A program made the position numbers and the translations under genes. A model generated the notes under the pieces. The model was given only the letters and a program-made list of their open reading frames with translations, was not told the origin of the DNA and ran no database searches. From Camarhynchus parvulus (Eukaryota; Chordata; Aves; Passeriformes; Thraupidae), in the NCBI RefSeq assembly GCF_901933205.1, contig NW_022148699.1:1-64000 (forward strand): 64,000 nt of DNA, written 5' to 3'. Shown in pieces: positions 1 through 11,228 of the stretch (position 1 is its first letter; the number at the start of each line of letters is the position of its first letter).

Positions 1-143
1 ACATCTCCTATCGTGTTCTAGAGGTTGCACAAAGGTTTGCAGAGTGTTTTGCACCAAGGAAAAGAAAGTCGTCCAAAACTCCTTCTATTACAATATTCAT
101 GTGAATGCAAAAGGCAGGAGAGTGGTAAGGTACTGTTTTCTAT

Positions 144-157
144 CAGTTTGCAAACTG
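144..157. other. 14-bp perfect palindrome in each 276-bp monomer (example)
   Basis: CAGTTTGCAAACTG equals its own reverse complement over all 14 bases. It occurs once in almost every 276-bp copy, about 20 bases before the variable segment. In the copy near 980 an A-to-G change (GCAAGC) breaks it, and in the mosaic monomer near 5,391 its right arm is altered (GCAAACATC). Dyad-symmetric sites are reported to be enriched in centromeric satellites that lack CENP-B boxes; a role here is inference. Confidence 0.8.
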
Positions 158-176
158 CACCCACAATGCCAGTGTT

Positions 177-207
177 GTGCTGCTTCGTTCTTGGCCTTTA
201 GCGTCTC
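177..207 (+). other. Variable segment of the 276-bp monomer (example copy)
   Basis: Most differences between 276-bp copies fall in the 20-30 bases after the GTGCTGCTTC anchor. Forms seen include TTCTTGGCC, TTCTTCGCC, TTCTTGTCC, TTTCTTCGCC, TTCCTCTACGCC, TTCTTTGCCTTTTAGCG, TATGCCTTTGTTTGGCC and TTGTTTCTTTTTCAGCG, at 453 to 4,872. Substitutions and small insertions or deletions occur together here while the other ~245 bases are almost fixed. The insertion of 190-bp-like sequence in the boundary monomer lies at the same place. Confidence 0.75.
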
Positions 208-3200
208 TTGTCACCTACAACTTAGAAAAAGCTTTCCCACTATGTCTCGCAAGGAGAAACTGTGCCAGGACAGAAAACATCTCCTATCGTGTTCTAGAGG
301 TTGCACAAAGGTTTGCAGAGTGTTTTGCACCAAGGAAAAGAAAGTCGTCCAAAACTCCTTCTATTACAATTTTCATGTGAATGCAAAAGGCAGGAGAGTG
401 GTAAGGTACTGTTTTCCATCAGTTTGCAAACTGCACCCACAATGCCAGTGTTGTGCTGCTTCGTTCTTGTCCTTTAGCGTCTCTTGTCACCTACACCTTA
501 GAAAAGCTTTCCCACTATGTCTCGCAAGGAGAAACTGTGCCAGGACAGAAAACATCTCCTATCGTGTTCTAGAGGTTGCACAAAGGTTTGCAGAGTGTTT
601 TGCACCAAGGAAAAGAAAGTCGTCCAAAACTCCTTCTATTACAATATTCATGTGAATGCAAAAGGCAGGAGAGTGGTAAGGTACTGTTTTCTATCAGTTT
701 GCAAACTGCACCCACAATGCCAGTGTTGTGCTGCTTCGTTCTTCGCCTTTAGCGTCTCTTGTCACCTACACCTTAGAAAAAGCTTTCTCACTATGTCTCG
801 CAAGGAGAAACTGTGCCAGGACAGAAAACATCTCCTATCGTGTTCTAGAGGTTGCACAAAGGTTTGCAGAGTGTTTTGCACCAAGGAAAAGAAAGTCGTC
901 CAAAACTCCTTCTATTACAATTTTAATGTGAATGCAAAAGGCAGGAGAGTGGTAAGGTACTGTTTTCTATCAGTTTGCAAGCTGCACCCACAATGCCAGT
1001 GTTGTGCTGCTTCGTTCTTGGCCTTTAGCGTCTCTTGTCACCTACAACTTAGAAAAAGCTTTCCCACTATGTCTCGCAAGGAGAAACTGTGCCAGGACAG
1101 AAAACATCTCCTATCGTGTTCTAGAGGTTGCACAAAGGTTTGCAGAGTGTTTTGCACCAAGGAAAAGAAAGTCGTCCAAAACTCCTTCTATTACAATATT
1201 CATGTGAATGCAAAAGGCAGGAGAGTGGTAAGGTACTGTTTTCTATCAGTTTGCAAACTGCACCCACAATGCCAGTGTTGTGCTGCTTCGTTCTTGGCCT
1301 TTAGCGTCTCTTGTCACCTACACCTTAGAAAAAGCTTTCTCACTATGTCTCGCAAGGAGAAACTGTGCCAGGACAGAAAACATCTCCTATCGTGTTCTAG
1401 AGGTTGCACAAAGGTTTGCAGAGTGTTTTGCACCAAGGAAAAGAAAGTCGTCCAAAACTCCTTCTATTACAATATTCATGTGAATGCAAAAGGCAGGAGA
1501 GTGGTAAGGTACTGTTTTCTATCAGTTTGCAAACTGCACCCACAATGCCAGTGTTGTGCTGCTTCGTTTCTTCGCCTTTAGCGTCTCTTGTCACCTACAA
1601 CTTAGAAAAAGCTTTCTCACTATGTCTCGCAAGGAGAAACTGTGCCAGGACAGAAAACATCTCCTATCGTGTTCTAGAGGTTGCACAAAGGTTTGCAGAG
1701 TGTTTTGCACCAAGGAAAAGAAAGTCGTCCAAAACTCCTTCTATTACAATATTCATGTGAATGCAAAAGGCAGGAGAGTGGTAAGGTACTGTTTTCTATC
1801 AGTTTGCAAACTGCACCCACAATGCCAGTGTTGTGCTGCTTCGTTCTTCGCCTTTAGCGTCTCTTGTCACCTACACCTTAGAAAAAGCTTTCCCACTATG
1901 TCTCGCAAGGAGAAACTGTGCCAGGACAGAAAACATCTCCTATCGTGTTCTAGAGGTTGCACAAAGGTTTGCAGAGTGTTTTGCACCAAGGAAAAGAAAG
2001 TCGTCCAAAACTCCTTCTATTACAATATTCATGTGAATGCAAAAGGCAGGAGAGTGGTAAGGTACTGTTTTCTATCAGTTTGCAAACTGCACCCACAATG
2101 CCAGTGTTGTGCTGCTTCGTTCTTGGCCTTTAAGCGTCTCTTGTCACCTACACCTTAGAAAAAGCTTTCCCACTATGTCTCGCAAGGAGAAACTGTGCCA
2201 GGACAGAAAACATCTCCTATCGTGTTCTAGAGGTTGCACAAAGGTTTGCAGAGTGTTTTGCACCAAGGAAAAGAAAGTCGTCCAAAACTCCTTCTATTAC
2301 AATATTCATGTGAATGCAAAAGGCAGGAGAGTGGTAAGGTACTGTTTTCTATCAGTTTGCAAACTGCACACACAATGCCAGTGTTGTGCTGCTTCGTTCT
2401 TGGCCTTTAGCGCCTCTCTTGTCACCTACACCTTAGAAAAAGCTTTCCCACTATGTCTCGCAAGGAGAAACTGTGCCAGGACAGAAAACATCTCCTATCG
2501 TGTTCTAGAGGTTGCACAAAGGTTTGCAGAGTGTTTTGCACCAAGGAAAAGAAAGTCGTCCAAAACTCCTTCTATTACAATATTCATGTGAATGCAAAAG
2601 GCAGGAGAGTGGTAAGGTACTGTTTTCTATCAGTTTGCAAACTGCACCTACAATGCCAGTGTTGTGCTGCTTCCTCTACGCCTTTAGCGTCTCTTGTCAC
2701 CTACACCTTAGAAAAAGCTTTCCCACTATGTCTCGCAAGGAGAAACTGTGCCAGGACAGAAAACATCTCCTATCGTGTTCTAGAGGTTGCACAAAGGTTT
2801 GCAGAGTGTTTTGCACCAAGGAAAAGAAAGTCGTCCAAAACTCCTTCTATTACAATATTCATGTGAATGCAAAAGGCAGGAGAGTGGTAAGGTACTGTTT
2901 TCTATCAGTTTGCAAACTGCACCCACAATGCCAGTGTTGTGCTGCTTCGTTCTTGGCCTTTAGCGTCTCTTGTCACCTACACCTTAGAAAAAGCTTTCTC
3001 ACTATGTCTCGCAAGGAGAAACTGTGCCAGGACAGAAAACATCTCCTATCGTGTTCTAGAGGTTGCACAAAGGTTTGCAGAGTGTTTTGCACCAAGGAAA
3101 AGAAAGTCGTCCAAAACTCCTTCTATTACAATATTCATGTGAATGCAAAAGGCAGGAGAGTGGTAAGGTACTGTTTTCTATCAGTTTGCAAACTGCACCC

Positions 3201-5155
3201 ACAATGCCAGTGTTGTGCTGCTTCTTTCTTGGCCTTTAGCGTCTCTTGTCACCTACACCTTAGAAAAAGCTTTCCCACTATGTCTCGCAAGGAGAAACTG
3301 TGCCAGGACAGAAAACATCTCCTATCGTGTTCTAGAGGTTGCACAAAGGTTTGCAGAGTGTTTTGCACCAAGGAAAAAAAAGTCGTCCAAAACTCCTTCT
3401 ATTACAATTTTCATGTGAATGCAAAAGGCAGGAGAGTGGTAAGGTACTGTTTTCTATCAGTTTGCAAACTGCACCCACAATGCCAGTGTTGTGCTGCTTC
3501 GTTCTTTGCCTTTTAGCGTCTCTTGTCACCTACACCTTAGAAAAGCTTTCCCACTATGTCTCGCAAGGAGAAACTGTGCCAGGACAGAAAACATCTCCTA
3601 TCGTGTTCTAGAGGTTGCACAAAGGTTTGCAGAGTGTTTTGCACCAAGGAAAAGAAAGTCGTCCAAAACTCCTTCTATTACAATATTCATGTGAATGCAA
3701 AAGGCAGGAGAGTGGTAAGGTACTGTTTTCCATCAGTTTGCAAACTGCACCCACAATGCCAGTGTTGTGCTGCTTCGTTCTTGTCCTTTAGCGTCTCTTG
3801 TCACCTACACCTTAGAAAAAGCTTTCTCACTATGTCTCGCAAGGAGAAACTGTGCCAGGACAGAAAACATCTCCTATCGTGTTCTAGAGGTTGCACAAAG
3901 GTTTGCAGAGTGTTTTGCACCAAGGAAAAGAAAGTCGTCCAAAACTCCTTCTATTACAATATTCATGTGAATGCAAAAGGCAGGAGAGTGGTAAGGTACT
4001 GTTTTCTATCAGTTTGCAAACTGCACCCACAATGCCAGTGTTGTGCTATGCCTTTGTTTGGCCTTTAGCGTCTCTTGTCACCTACACCTTAGAAAAAGCT
4101 TTCCCACTATGTCTCGCAAGGAGAAACTGTGCCAGGACAGAAAACATCTCCTATCGTGTTCTAGAGGTTGCACAAAGGTTTGCAGAGTGTTTTGCACCAA
4201 GGAAAAGAAAGTCGTCCAAAACTCCTTCTATTACAATTTTCATGTGAATGCAAAAGGCAGGAGAGTGGTAAGGTACTGTTTTCTATCAGTTTGCAAACTG
4301 CACCCACAATGCCAGTGTTGTGCTGCTTCGTTCTTCGCCTTTAGCGTCTCTTGTCACCTACACCTTAGAAAAAGCTTTCCCACTATGTCTCGCAAGGAGA
4401 AACTGTGCCAGGACAGAAAACATCTCCTATCGTGTTCTAGAGGTTGCACAAAGGTTTGCAGAGTGTTTTGCACCAAGGAAAAGAAAGTCGTCCAAAACTC
4501 CTTCTATTACAATATTCATGTGAATGCAAAAGGCAGGAGAGTGGTAAGGTACTGTTTTCTATCAGTTTGCAAACTGCACCCACAATGCCAGTGTTGTGCT
4601 GCTTCGTTCTTTCGCCTTTAGCGTCTCTTGTCACCTACACCTTAGAAAAAGCTTTCCCACTATGTCTCGCAAGGAGAAACTGTGCCAGGACAGAAAACAT
4701 CTCCTATCGTGTTCTAGAGGTTGCACAAAGGTTTGCAGAGTGTTTTGCACCAAGGAAAAGAAAGTCGTCCAAAACTCCTTCTATTACAATATTCATGTGA
4801 ATGCAAAAGGCAGGAGAGTGGTAAGGTACTGTTTTCTATCAGTTTGCAAACTGCACCCACAATGCCAGTGTTGTGCTGCTTGTTTCTTTTTCAGCGTCTC
4901 TTGTCACCTACACCTTAGAAAAGCTTTCTCACTATGTCTCGCAAGGAGAAACTGTGCCAGGACAGAAAACATCTCCTATCGTGTTCTAGAGGTTGCACAA
5001 AGGTTTGCAGAGTGTTTTGCACCAAGGAAAAGAAAGTCGTCCAAAACTCCTTCTATTACAATTTTCATGTGAATGCAAAAGGCAGGAGAGTGGTAAGGTA
5101 CTGTTTTCTATCAGTTTGCAAACTGCACCCACAATGCCAGTGTTGTGCCGCTTCG

Positions 5156-5475
5156 TTCTTGGCGAACCATCTTGAAATCACCGAACTTCAGGAAAAGCTT
5201 TCCCACTATGCCACGCGCAGGCAGAAACTGTGCCAGGACGCAAAAAAACACCTATCGTGTTCTAGAGGTTTGCACGATTGCAGAGTGTTTTGCACCGCAA
5301 AACGGAAAACCAAGTGTCCCAAAACTGCTTCTATTACAATATTCATGTGAATGCAAAAGGCAGGAGAGTGGTAAGGTACTGTTTTCCATCAGTTTGCAAA
5401 CATCACCCACAATGCCAGTGTTGTGCAACCAGTCCCTGGTCCTTTATGGCGTCTCTTGTCACCTACACCTTAGAA
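5156..5475 (+). repeat. Mosaic boundary monomer joining the 276-bp and 190-bp satellites
   Basis: This last 276-type copy is much more diverged than its neighbours and contains two pieces that belong to the 190-bp repeat. Piece one, 5163-5192, aligns with the 190-bp segment at 5711-5740 with 27 matches, two mismatches and a one-base gap; it replaces the part of the 276-bp unit that normally reads CCTTTAGCG to ACCTTAG. Piece two, 5428-5450, matches 5812-5832 (ACCAGCCCTGG..TTTATGGC) with about two differences and replaces the variable segment of the next copy. Between them the 276-bp sequence continues but is diverged (for example GCACCGCAAAACGG near 5,290). The 276-type sequence finally ends at ACACCTTAG (about 5,473), after which the 190-bp array runs on. 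It could be a recombinant formed at the junction or a relic intermediate. Confidence 0.85.
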
Positions 5476-8400
5476 ACTGTTAAACCAGCCCAAGTTGCCA
5501 CTGGTGCCAGCTTGGGTCTGGGAGCAACATCCTGAAAATCACCGAATTTCAGGAGCCAGCCCGCCACTCCCCGCCACAGGACCCAGACAAAAACACGGCC
5601 CTTTTTCCCCAAAGAAAACTCACCAGCCCTGGTTCTTTATGGCAGATTGCAGGAGTCCCTTGGCACTCTCAAACCAGCCCCAGTTGCCACTGGTGCCAGC
5701 TTGGGTCTGGGAACCATCCTGAAAATCACCGAATTTCAGGAGCCAGCCGGCCACTCCCGGCCACAGGACCCAGACAAAAACTAAGGCCCTTTTCCCTGGC
5801 AAAGAAAACTCACCAGCCCTGGTTCTTTATGGCAGATTGCAGGAGTCCCTTGGCACTCTCAAACCAGCCCGAGTTGCCACTGGTGCCAGCTTGGGTCTGG
5901 GAACCATCCTGAAAATCACCGATTTTCAGGAGCCAGCCGGCCACTCCCGGCCACAGGACCCAGACCTAAACAACGGCCCTTTTCCCTGCAAAGAAAACTC
6001 ACCAGCCCTGGTTCTTTATGGCAGATTGCAGGAGTCCCTTGGCACTCTCAAACCAGCCCGAGTTGCCACTGGTGCCAGCTTGGGTCTGGGAACCATCCTG
6101 AAAATCACCGAATTTCAGGAGCCAGCCGGCCACTCCGGGCCACAGGACCCAGACACAAACATCGGCCCTTTTCCCTGCAAAGAAAAACTCACCAGCCCTG
6201 GTTCTTTATGGCAGATTGCAGGAGTCCCTTGGCACTCTCAAACCAGCCCCAGTTGCCACTGGTGCCAGCTTGGGTCTGGGAACCATCCTGAAAATCACCG
6301 AATTTCAGGAGCCAGCCGGCCACTCCCGGCCACAGGACCCCAGACACCAACATCGGCCCTTTTCCCTCCAAAGAAAACTCACCAGCCCTGGTTCTTTATG
6401 GCAGATTGCAGGAGTCCCTTGGCACTCTCAAAGCAGCCCGAGTTGCCACTGGTGCCAGCTTGGGTCTGGGAACCATCCTGAAAATCACCGAATTTCAGGA
6501 GCCAGCCGGCCACTCCCGGCCACAGGACCCAGATTTAACAAAGGCCCTTTTCCCTGCAAAGAAAACTCACCAGCCCTGGTTCTTTATGGCAGATTGCAGG
6601 AGTCCCTTGGCACTCTCAAACCAGCCCGAGTTGCCACTGGTGCCAGCTTGGGTCTGGGAACCATCCTGAAAATCACCGAATTTCAGGAGCCAGCCGGGCA
6701 CTCCCGGCCACAGGACCCAGACACAAACATCGGCCCTTTTTCCCTGGCAAAGAAAACTCACCAGCCCTGGTTCTTTATGGCAGATTGCAGGAGTCCCTTG
6801 GCACTCTCAAAGCAGCCCGAGTTGCCACTGGTGCCAGCTTGGGTCTGGGAACCATCCTGAAAATCACCGAATTTCAGGAGCCAGCCGGCCACTCCCGGCC
6901 ACAGGACCCAGACACAAACATCGGCCCTTTTCCCTGGCAAAGAAAACTCACCAGCCCTGGTTCTTTATGGCAGATTGCAGGAGTCCCTTGGCACTCTCAA
7001 AGCAGCCCGAGTTGCCACTGGTGCCAGCTTGGGTCTGGGAACCATCCTGAAAATCACCGAATTTCAGGAGCCAGCCGGCCACTCCCGGCCACAGGACCCA
7101 GACACCAACATCGGCCCTTTTCCCTGCAAAGAAAACTCACCAGCCCTGGTTCTTTATGGCAGATTGCAGGAGTCCCTTGGCACTCTCAAACCAGCCCGAG
7201 TTGCCACTGGTGCCAGCTTGGGTCTGGGAACCATCCTGAAAATCACCGAATTTCAGGAGCCAGCCGGCCACTCCCGGCCACAGGACCCAGACACAAACTA
7301 AGGCTTTTTTGCCTCGCAAAGAAAACTCACCAGCGCTGGTCCTTCATGGCAGATTGCAGGAGTCCCTTGGCACTCTCAAACCAGCCCGAGTTGCCACTGG
7401 TGCCAGCTTGGGTCTGGGAACCATCCTGAAAATCACCGAATTTCAGGAGCCAGCCGGCCACTCCCGGCCACAGGACCCAGACCCAAACAAAGGCCCTTTT
7501 CCCTCGCAAAGAAAACTCACCAGCCCTGGTTCTTTATGGCAGATTGCAGGAGTCCCTTGGCACTCTCAAACCAGCCCGAGTTGCCACTGGTGCCAGCTTG
7601 TGTCTGGGAACCATCCTGAAAATCACCGAATTTCAGGAGCCAGCCGGCCACTCCGGGCAAGAGAACCTAGACACAAACATCGGCCCTATTCCCTCGCAAA
7701 GAAAACTCACCAGCCCTGGTTCTTTATGGCAGATTGCAGGAGTCCCTTGGCACTCTCAAACCAGCCCCAGTTGCCACTGGTGCCAGCTTGGGTCTGGGAA
7801 CCATCCTGAAAATCAACCGAATTTCAGGAGCCAGCCGGCCACTCCCGGCCACAGGACCCCAGACACAAACATCGGCCCTTTTCCCTCCAAAGAAAACTCA
7901 CCAGCCCTGGTTCTTTATGGCAGATTGCAGGAGTCCCTTGCCACTGTTAAAGCAGCCCGAGTTACCACTGGTGCCAGCTTGGGTCTGGGAACCATCCTAA
8001 AAATCAATGAATTTCAGGAGCCAGCCGGCCACTCCCGGCCACAGTACCCAGATTAAACAAAGGCCCTTTTCCCTCCAAAGAAAACACACCAGCCCTGGTT
8101 CTTTATGGCAGATTGCAGGAGTCCCTTGGCACTCTCAAACCAGCCCGAGTTGCCACTGGTGCCAGCTTGGGTCTGGGAACCATCCTGAAAATCACCGAAT
8201 TTCAGGAGCCAGCCGGCCACTCCCGGCCACAGGACCCCAGACACAAACATCGGCCCTTTTCCCTGGCAAAGAAAACTCACCAGCCCTGGTTCTTTATGGC
8301 AGATTGCAGGAGTCCCTTGCCACTGTTAAAGCAGCCCGAGTTGCCACTGGTGCCAGCTTGGGCCTGGGAACCATCCTGAAAATCACCGAATTTCAGGAGC

Positions 8401-8690
8401 CAGCCGGCCACTCCCGGCCACAGGACCCAGACACAAACATCGGCCCTTTTCCTGGCAAAGAAAACTCACCAGCCCTGGTTCTTTATGGCAGATTGCAGGA
8501 GTCCCTTGGCACTCTCAAACCAGCCCGAGTTGCCACTGGTGCCAGCTTGGGTCTGGGAACCATCCTGAAAATCACCGAATTTCAGGAGCCAGCCGGCCAC
8601 TCCCGGCTACAGGACCCAGACACAAACAAAGGCTTGTTCCTCTCGCAAAGAAAACTCACCAGCCCTGGTCCTTTATGGCAGATTGCAGGA
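5476..8690 (+). repeat. 190-bp satellite, subfamily A (about 17 monomers)
   Basis: Monomers repeat every 189-190 bases. Diagnostic words are GTTGCCACTGG, GGGAACCATCCTGAAAATC, CACCGAATTTCAGG, CTCCCGGCCACAGGACCC, AAAGAAAACTCACC, GGTTCTTTATGGCAGATTGC and GGAGTCCCTTGGCACTCTC. A typical copy has about five CpG sites, against nine in subfamily C. The first copy (5,476-5,640) carries extra changes such as GGGAGCAACATCC and AAAAACACGGCCC, as expected at an array edge. A CACTGTTAAAGCAG variant in copies near 7,940 and 8,320 resembles the junction sequence at 5,474-5,485. The central dyad is imperfect here (TGCCAC against GTGCCA). Adjacent copies shift frame because 190 is not a multiple of three. Confidence 0.95.
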
Positions 8691-10060
8691 CTCCGTTGGC
8701 ACTCTCAAACCAGCCCGAGTTGGCACTGGTGCCAGCTTGGGTCTGGGAACCATCCTGAAAAGCGCCGATTTTCAGGAGCCAGCCGGCCACTCGGGACTAT
8801 GGCCCCAAACACAAACAACGGGCCTTTCCCTCTGAAAGAAAACTCACCAGCCCCGGTCCTTGATGGCAGATTGTAGGACTCCGTTGGCACTATCAAACCA
8901 GCCCGAGTTGGCACTGGTGCCAGCTTGGGTCTGGGAAGCATCCTGCGTATCGCGGATTTTCAGGAGCCAGCCGGCCACTCCGGCCTATGGCCCCCAAACA
9001 CAAACAACGGGCCTTTCCCTCTGAAAGAAAACTCACCAGCCCCGGTCCTTGATGGCAGATTGTAGGACTCCGTTGGCACTATCAAACCAGCCCGAGTTGG
9101 CACTGGTGCCAGCTTGGGTCTGGGAAGCATCCTGTATATCGCGTATTTTCAGGAGCCAGGCCGGCCACTCCGGGCCTATGGCCCCAAACATAAACAACGG
9201 GCCTTACCCTCTGAAACAAAACTCACCAGCCCCGGTCCTTTATGGCAGATTGTAGGACTCCGTTGGCACTATCAAACCAGCCCGAGTTGGCACTGGTGCC
9301 AGCTTGGGTCTGGGAAGCATCCTGCGTATCGCGGATTTTCAGGAGCCAGCCGGCCACTCCGGGCCTATGGCCCCAAACATAAACAACGGGCCTTACCCTC
9401 TGAAAGAAAACTCACCAGCCCCGGTCCTTGATGGCAGATTGTGGGACTCCGTTGGCACTATCAAACCAGCCCGAGTTGGCACTGGTGCCAGCTTGGGTCT
9501 GGGAAGCATCCTGCGTATCGCCGATTTTCAGGAGCCAGCCGGCCACTCCGGGCCTATGGCCCCCAAACATAATCAACGGGCCTTTCCCTCTGAAACAAAA
9601 GTCACCAGCCCCGGTCCTTGATGGCAGATTGTGGGACTCCGTTGGCACTATCAAACCAGCCCGAGTTGGCACTGGTGCCAGCTTGGGTCTGGGAAGCATC
9701 CTGAGTATCGCGGATTTTCAGGAGCCAGCCGGCCACTCCGGCCTATGGCCCCAAACATAAACAACGGGCCTTGCCCTCTGAAACAAAACTCACCAGCCCC
9801 GGTCCTTGATGGCAGATTGTGGGACTCCGTTGGCACTATCAAACCAGCCCGAGTTGGCACTGGTGCCAGCTTGGGTCTGGGAAGCATCCTGCGTATCGCG
9901 GATTTTCAGGAGCCAGCCGGCCACTCCGGGCCTAGGGCCCCAAACATAAACAACAGGCCTTTCCCTCTGAAACAAAAGTCACCAGCCCCGGTCCTTGATG
10001 GCAGATTGTGGGACTCCGTTGGCACTATCAAACCAGCCCGAGTTGGCACTGGTGCCAGCT
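8691..10060 (+). repeat. 190-bp satellite, transitional subfamily B (about 7 monomers)
   Basis: Diagnostic sites change from the A to the C state one after another. GTTGGCACTGG (C state) appears at 8,718, while the same copy still has GGGAACCATCCTGAAAA (A state) near 8,740 and then GATTTTCAGG and ATGGCCCC (C state). AAAGAAAACTCACC (A state) persists in some copies to about 9,410, AAACAAAACTCACC is an intermediate, and AAACAAAAGTCACC becomes usual from about 9,595. GGGAAGCATCC is specific to this part and gives way to GGGAGGCATCC from about 10,070. The 190-bp register is kept. The step-wise change suggests successive amplification or gene-conversion tracts rather than one breakpoint. Confidence 0.85.
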
Positions 10061-11179
10061 TGGGTCTGGGAGGCATCCTGCGTATCGTGGATTTTCAGGA
10101 GCCAGCCGGCCACTCCGGGCCTATGGCCCCCAAAAAAAATCAACTGGCCTTTCCCTCTGAAACAAAAGTCACCAGCCCCGGTCCTTGATGGCAGATTGTG
10201 GGACTCCGTTAGCACTATCAAACCAGCCTGAGTTGGCACTGGTGCCAGCTTGGGTCTGGGAGGCATCCTGCGTAGCCCGATTTTCAGGAGCCAGCCGGCC
10301 ATTCGGGCCTATGGCCCCCAAATATAATCAACGGGCCTTTCCCTCTGAAACAAAAGTCACCAGCCCCGGTCCTTTATGGCAGATTGTGGGACTCCGTTGG
10401 CACTATCAAACCAGCCCGAGTTGGCACTGGTGCCAGCTTGGGTCTGGGAGGCATCCTGTGTATCGTGAATTTTCAGGAGCCAGCCGGCAAATCCGTGTCT
10501 ATGGGGCCCAAACATAAACAACGGGCCTTTCCCTCTGAAACAAAAGTCACCAGCCCCGGTCCTTGATGGCAGATTGTGGGACTCCGTTGGCACTATCAAA
10601 CCAGCCCGAGTTGGCACTGGTGCCAGCTTGGGTCTGGGAGGCATCCTGAGTATCGCCGATTTTCAGGAGACAGCCGGCCACTCCGGGTTACACGCCCCGA
10701 AACATAAACAACGGGCCTTACCCTCTGAAACAAAACTCACCAGCCCCGGTCCTTGATGGCAGATTGTGGGACTCCGTTGGCACTATCAAACCAGCCCGAG
10801 TTGGCACTGGTGCCAGCTTGGGTCTGGGACGCATCCTGCGTATCGCGGATTTTCAGGAGCCAGCCGGCCACTCCGGGCCTATGGCCCCAAACATAATCAA
10901 CGGGCCTTTCCCTCTGAAACAAAAGTCACCAGCCCCGGCCTTGATGGCAGATTGTGGGACTCCGTTAGCACTATCAGACCAGCCCGAGTTGGCACTGGTG
11001 CCAGCTTGGGTCTGGGAGGCATCCTGAGTATCGTGGATTTTCAGGAGCCAGCCGGCCACTCCGGGCCTATGGCCCCCAAACATAAACAACGGGCCTTTCC
11101 CTCTGAAACAAAAGTCACCAGCCCCGGTCCTTGATGGCAGATTGTGGGACTCCGTTGGCACTATCAAACCAGCCCGAGT

Positions 11180-11193
11180 TGGCACTGGTGCCA
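11180..11193. other. Dyad element of the 190-bp monomer, subfamily C (example)
   Basis: TGGCACTGGTGCCA has six-base inverted arms (TGGCAC and GTGCCA) around a TG centre. It is present in nearly every subfamily C copy and lies in the best conserved stretch of the monomer. Subfamily A has TGCCAC in the left arm, one mismatch. The element could form a short hairpin or be a binding site for a dimeric protein; that is inference. It is not a CENP-B box. Confidence 0.85.
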
Positions 11194-11210
11194 GCTTGGG
11201 TCTGGGAGGC

Positions 11211-11228
11211 ATCCTGCGTATCGCGGAT
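11211..11228 (+). other. Variable segment of the 190-bp monomer (example copy)
   Basis: The bases between GGGAGGC and TTTTCAGGAGCC differ most among copies. Forms include CCTGCGTATCGCGGA, CCTGTGTATCGTGTA, CCTGAGTATCGCGGA, CCTGCGTAACTTCTT, CCTGCGTACGCTGGA, CCCGCGATCGCTGGA and CTTGTGTATTGTGTA. Flanking bases are almost fixed through hundreds of copies. In subfamily A the same position reads CCTGAAAATCACCGAA. That segment is what is found inside the mosaic monomer at 5163-5192. Confidence 0.75.

Larger units (their letters stand above)
1..5155 (+). repeat. 276-bp satellite array, about 19 head-to-tail monomers
   Basis: One unit repeats every 275-277 bases. The anchor TGTGCTGCT or its variants recurs near 177, 453, 728, 1004, 1280, 1556, 1833, 2109, 2385, 2662, 2939, 3215, 3491, 3767, 4043, 4320, 4596, 4872 and 5147. 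The window opens inside a monomer, so the left end of the array is not seen. I counted 120 G+C in the 276 bases of the first monomer, with five CpG sites. There is one HindIII site (AAGCTT) per copy, so HindIII digestion should give a 276-bp ladder. Copies are nearly identical outside a short segment after the anchor; other recurring differences are TATTCATG or TTTTCATG, CTTTCCCAC or CTTTCTCAC, and an A4 or A5 run before GCTTT. I saw no clear multi-monomer period. Because 276 is divisible by three, one frame stays open across copies, but nothing supports coding. The family is not one I recognise by name. Confidence 0.97.

Noticed and set aside
177..193. Possible CENP-B box in the 276-bp unit (CTTCGTTCTTGG)
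   Set aside because: Only the first half (TTCG) agrees with the core; the required A and the CGGG half are absent.
1397..1594. Minus-strand open frames in both arrays
   Set aside because: They recur once per monomer with the same sequence and have no start context or codon bias; they are shadows of the repeats.
5476..8690. Identification as the duck APL-HaeIII centromeric satellite (190 bp)
   Set aside because: Only the unit length agrees. HaeIII sites (GGCC) occur several times per monomer here, so HaeIII would not release a 190-bp band, and I cannot compare sequences.
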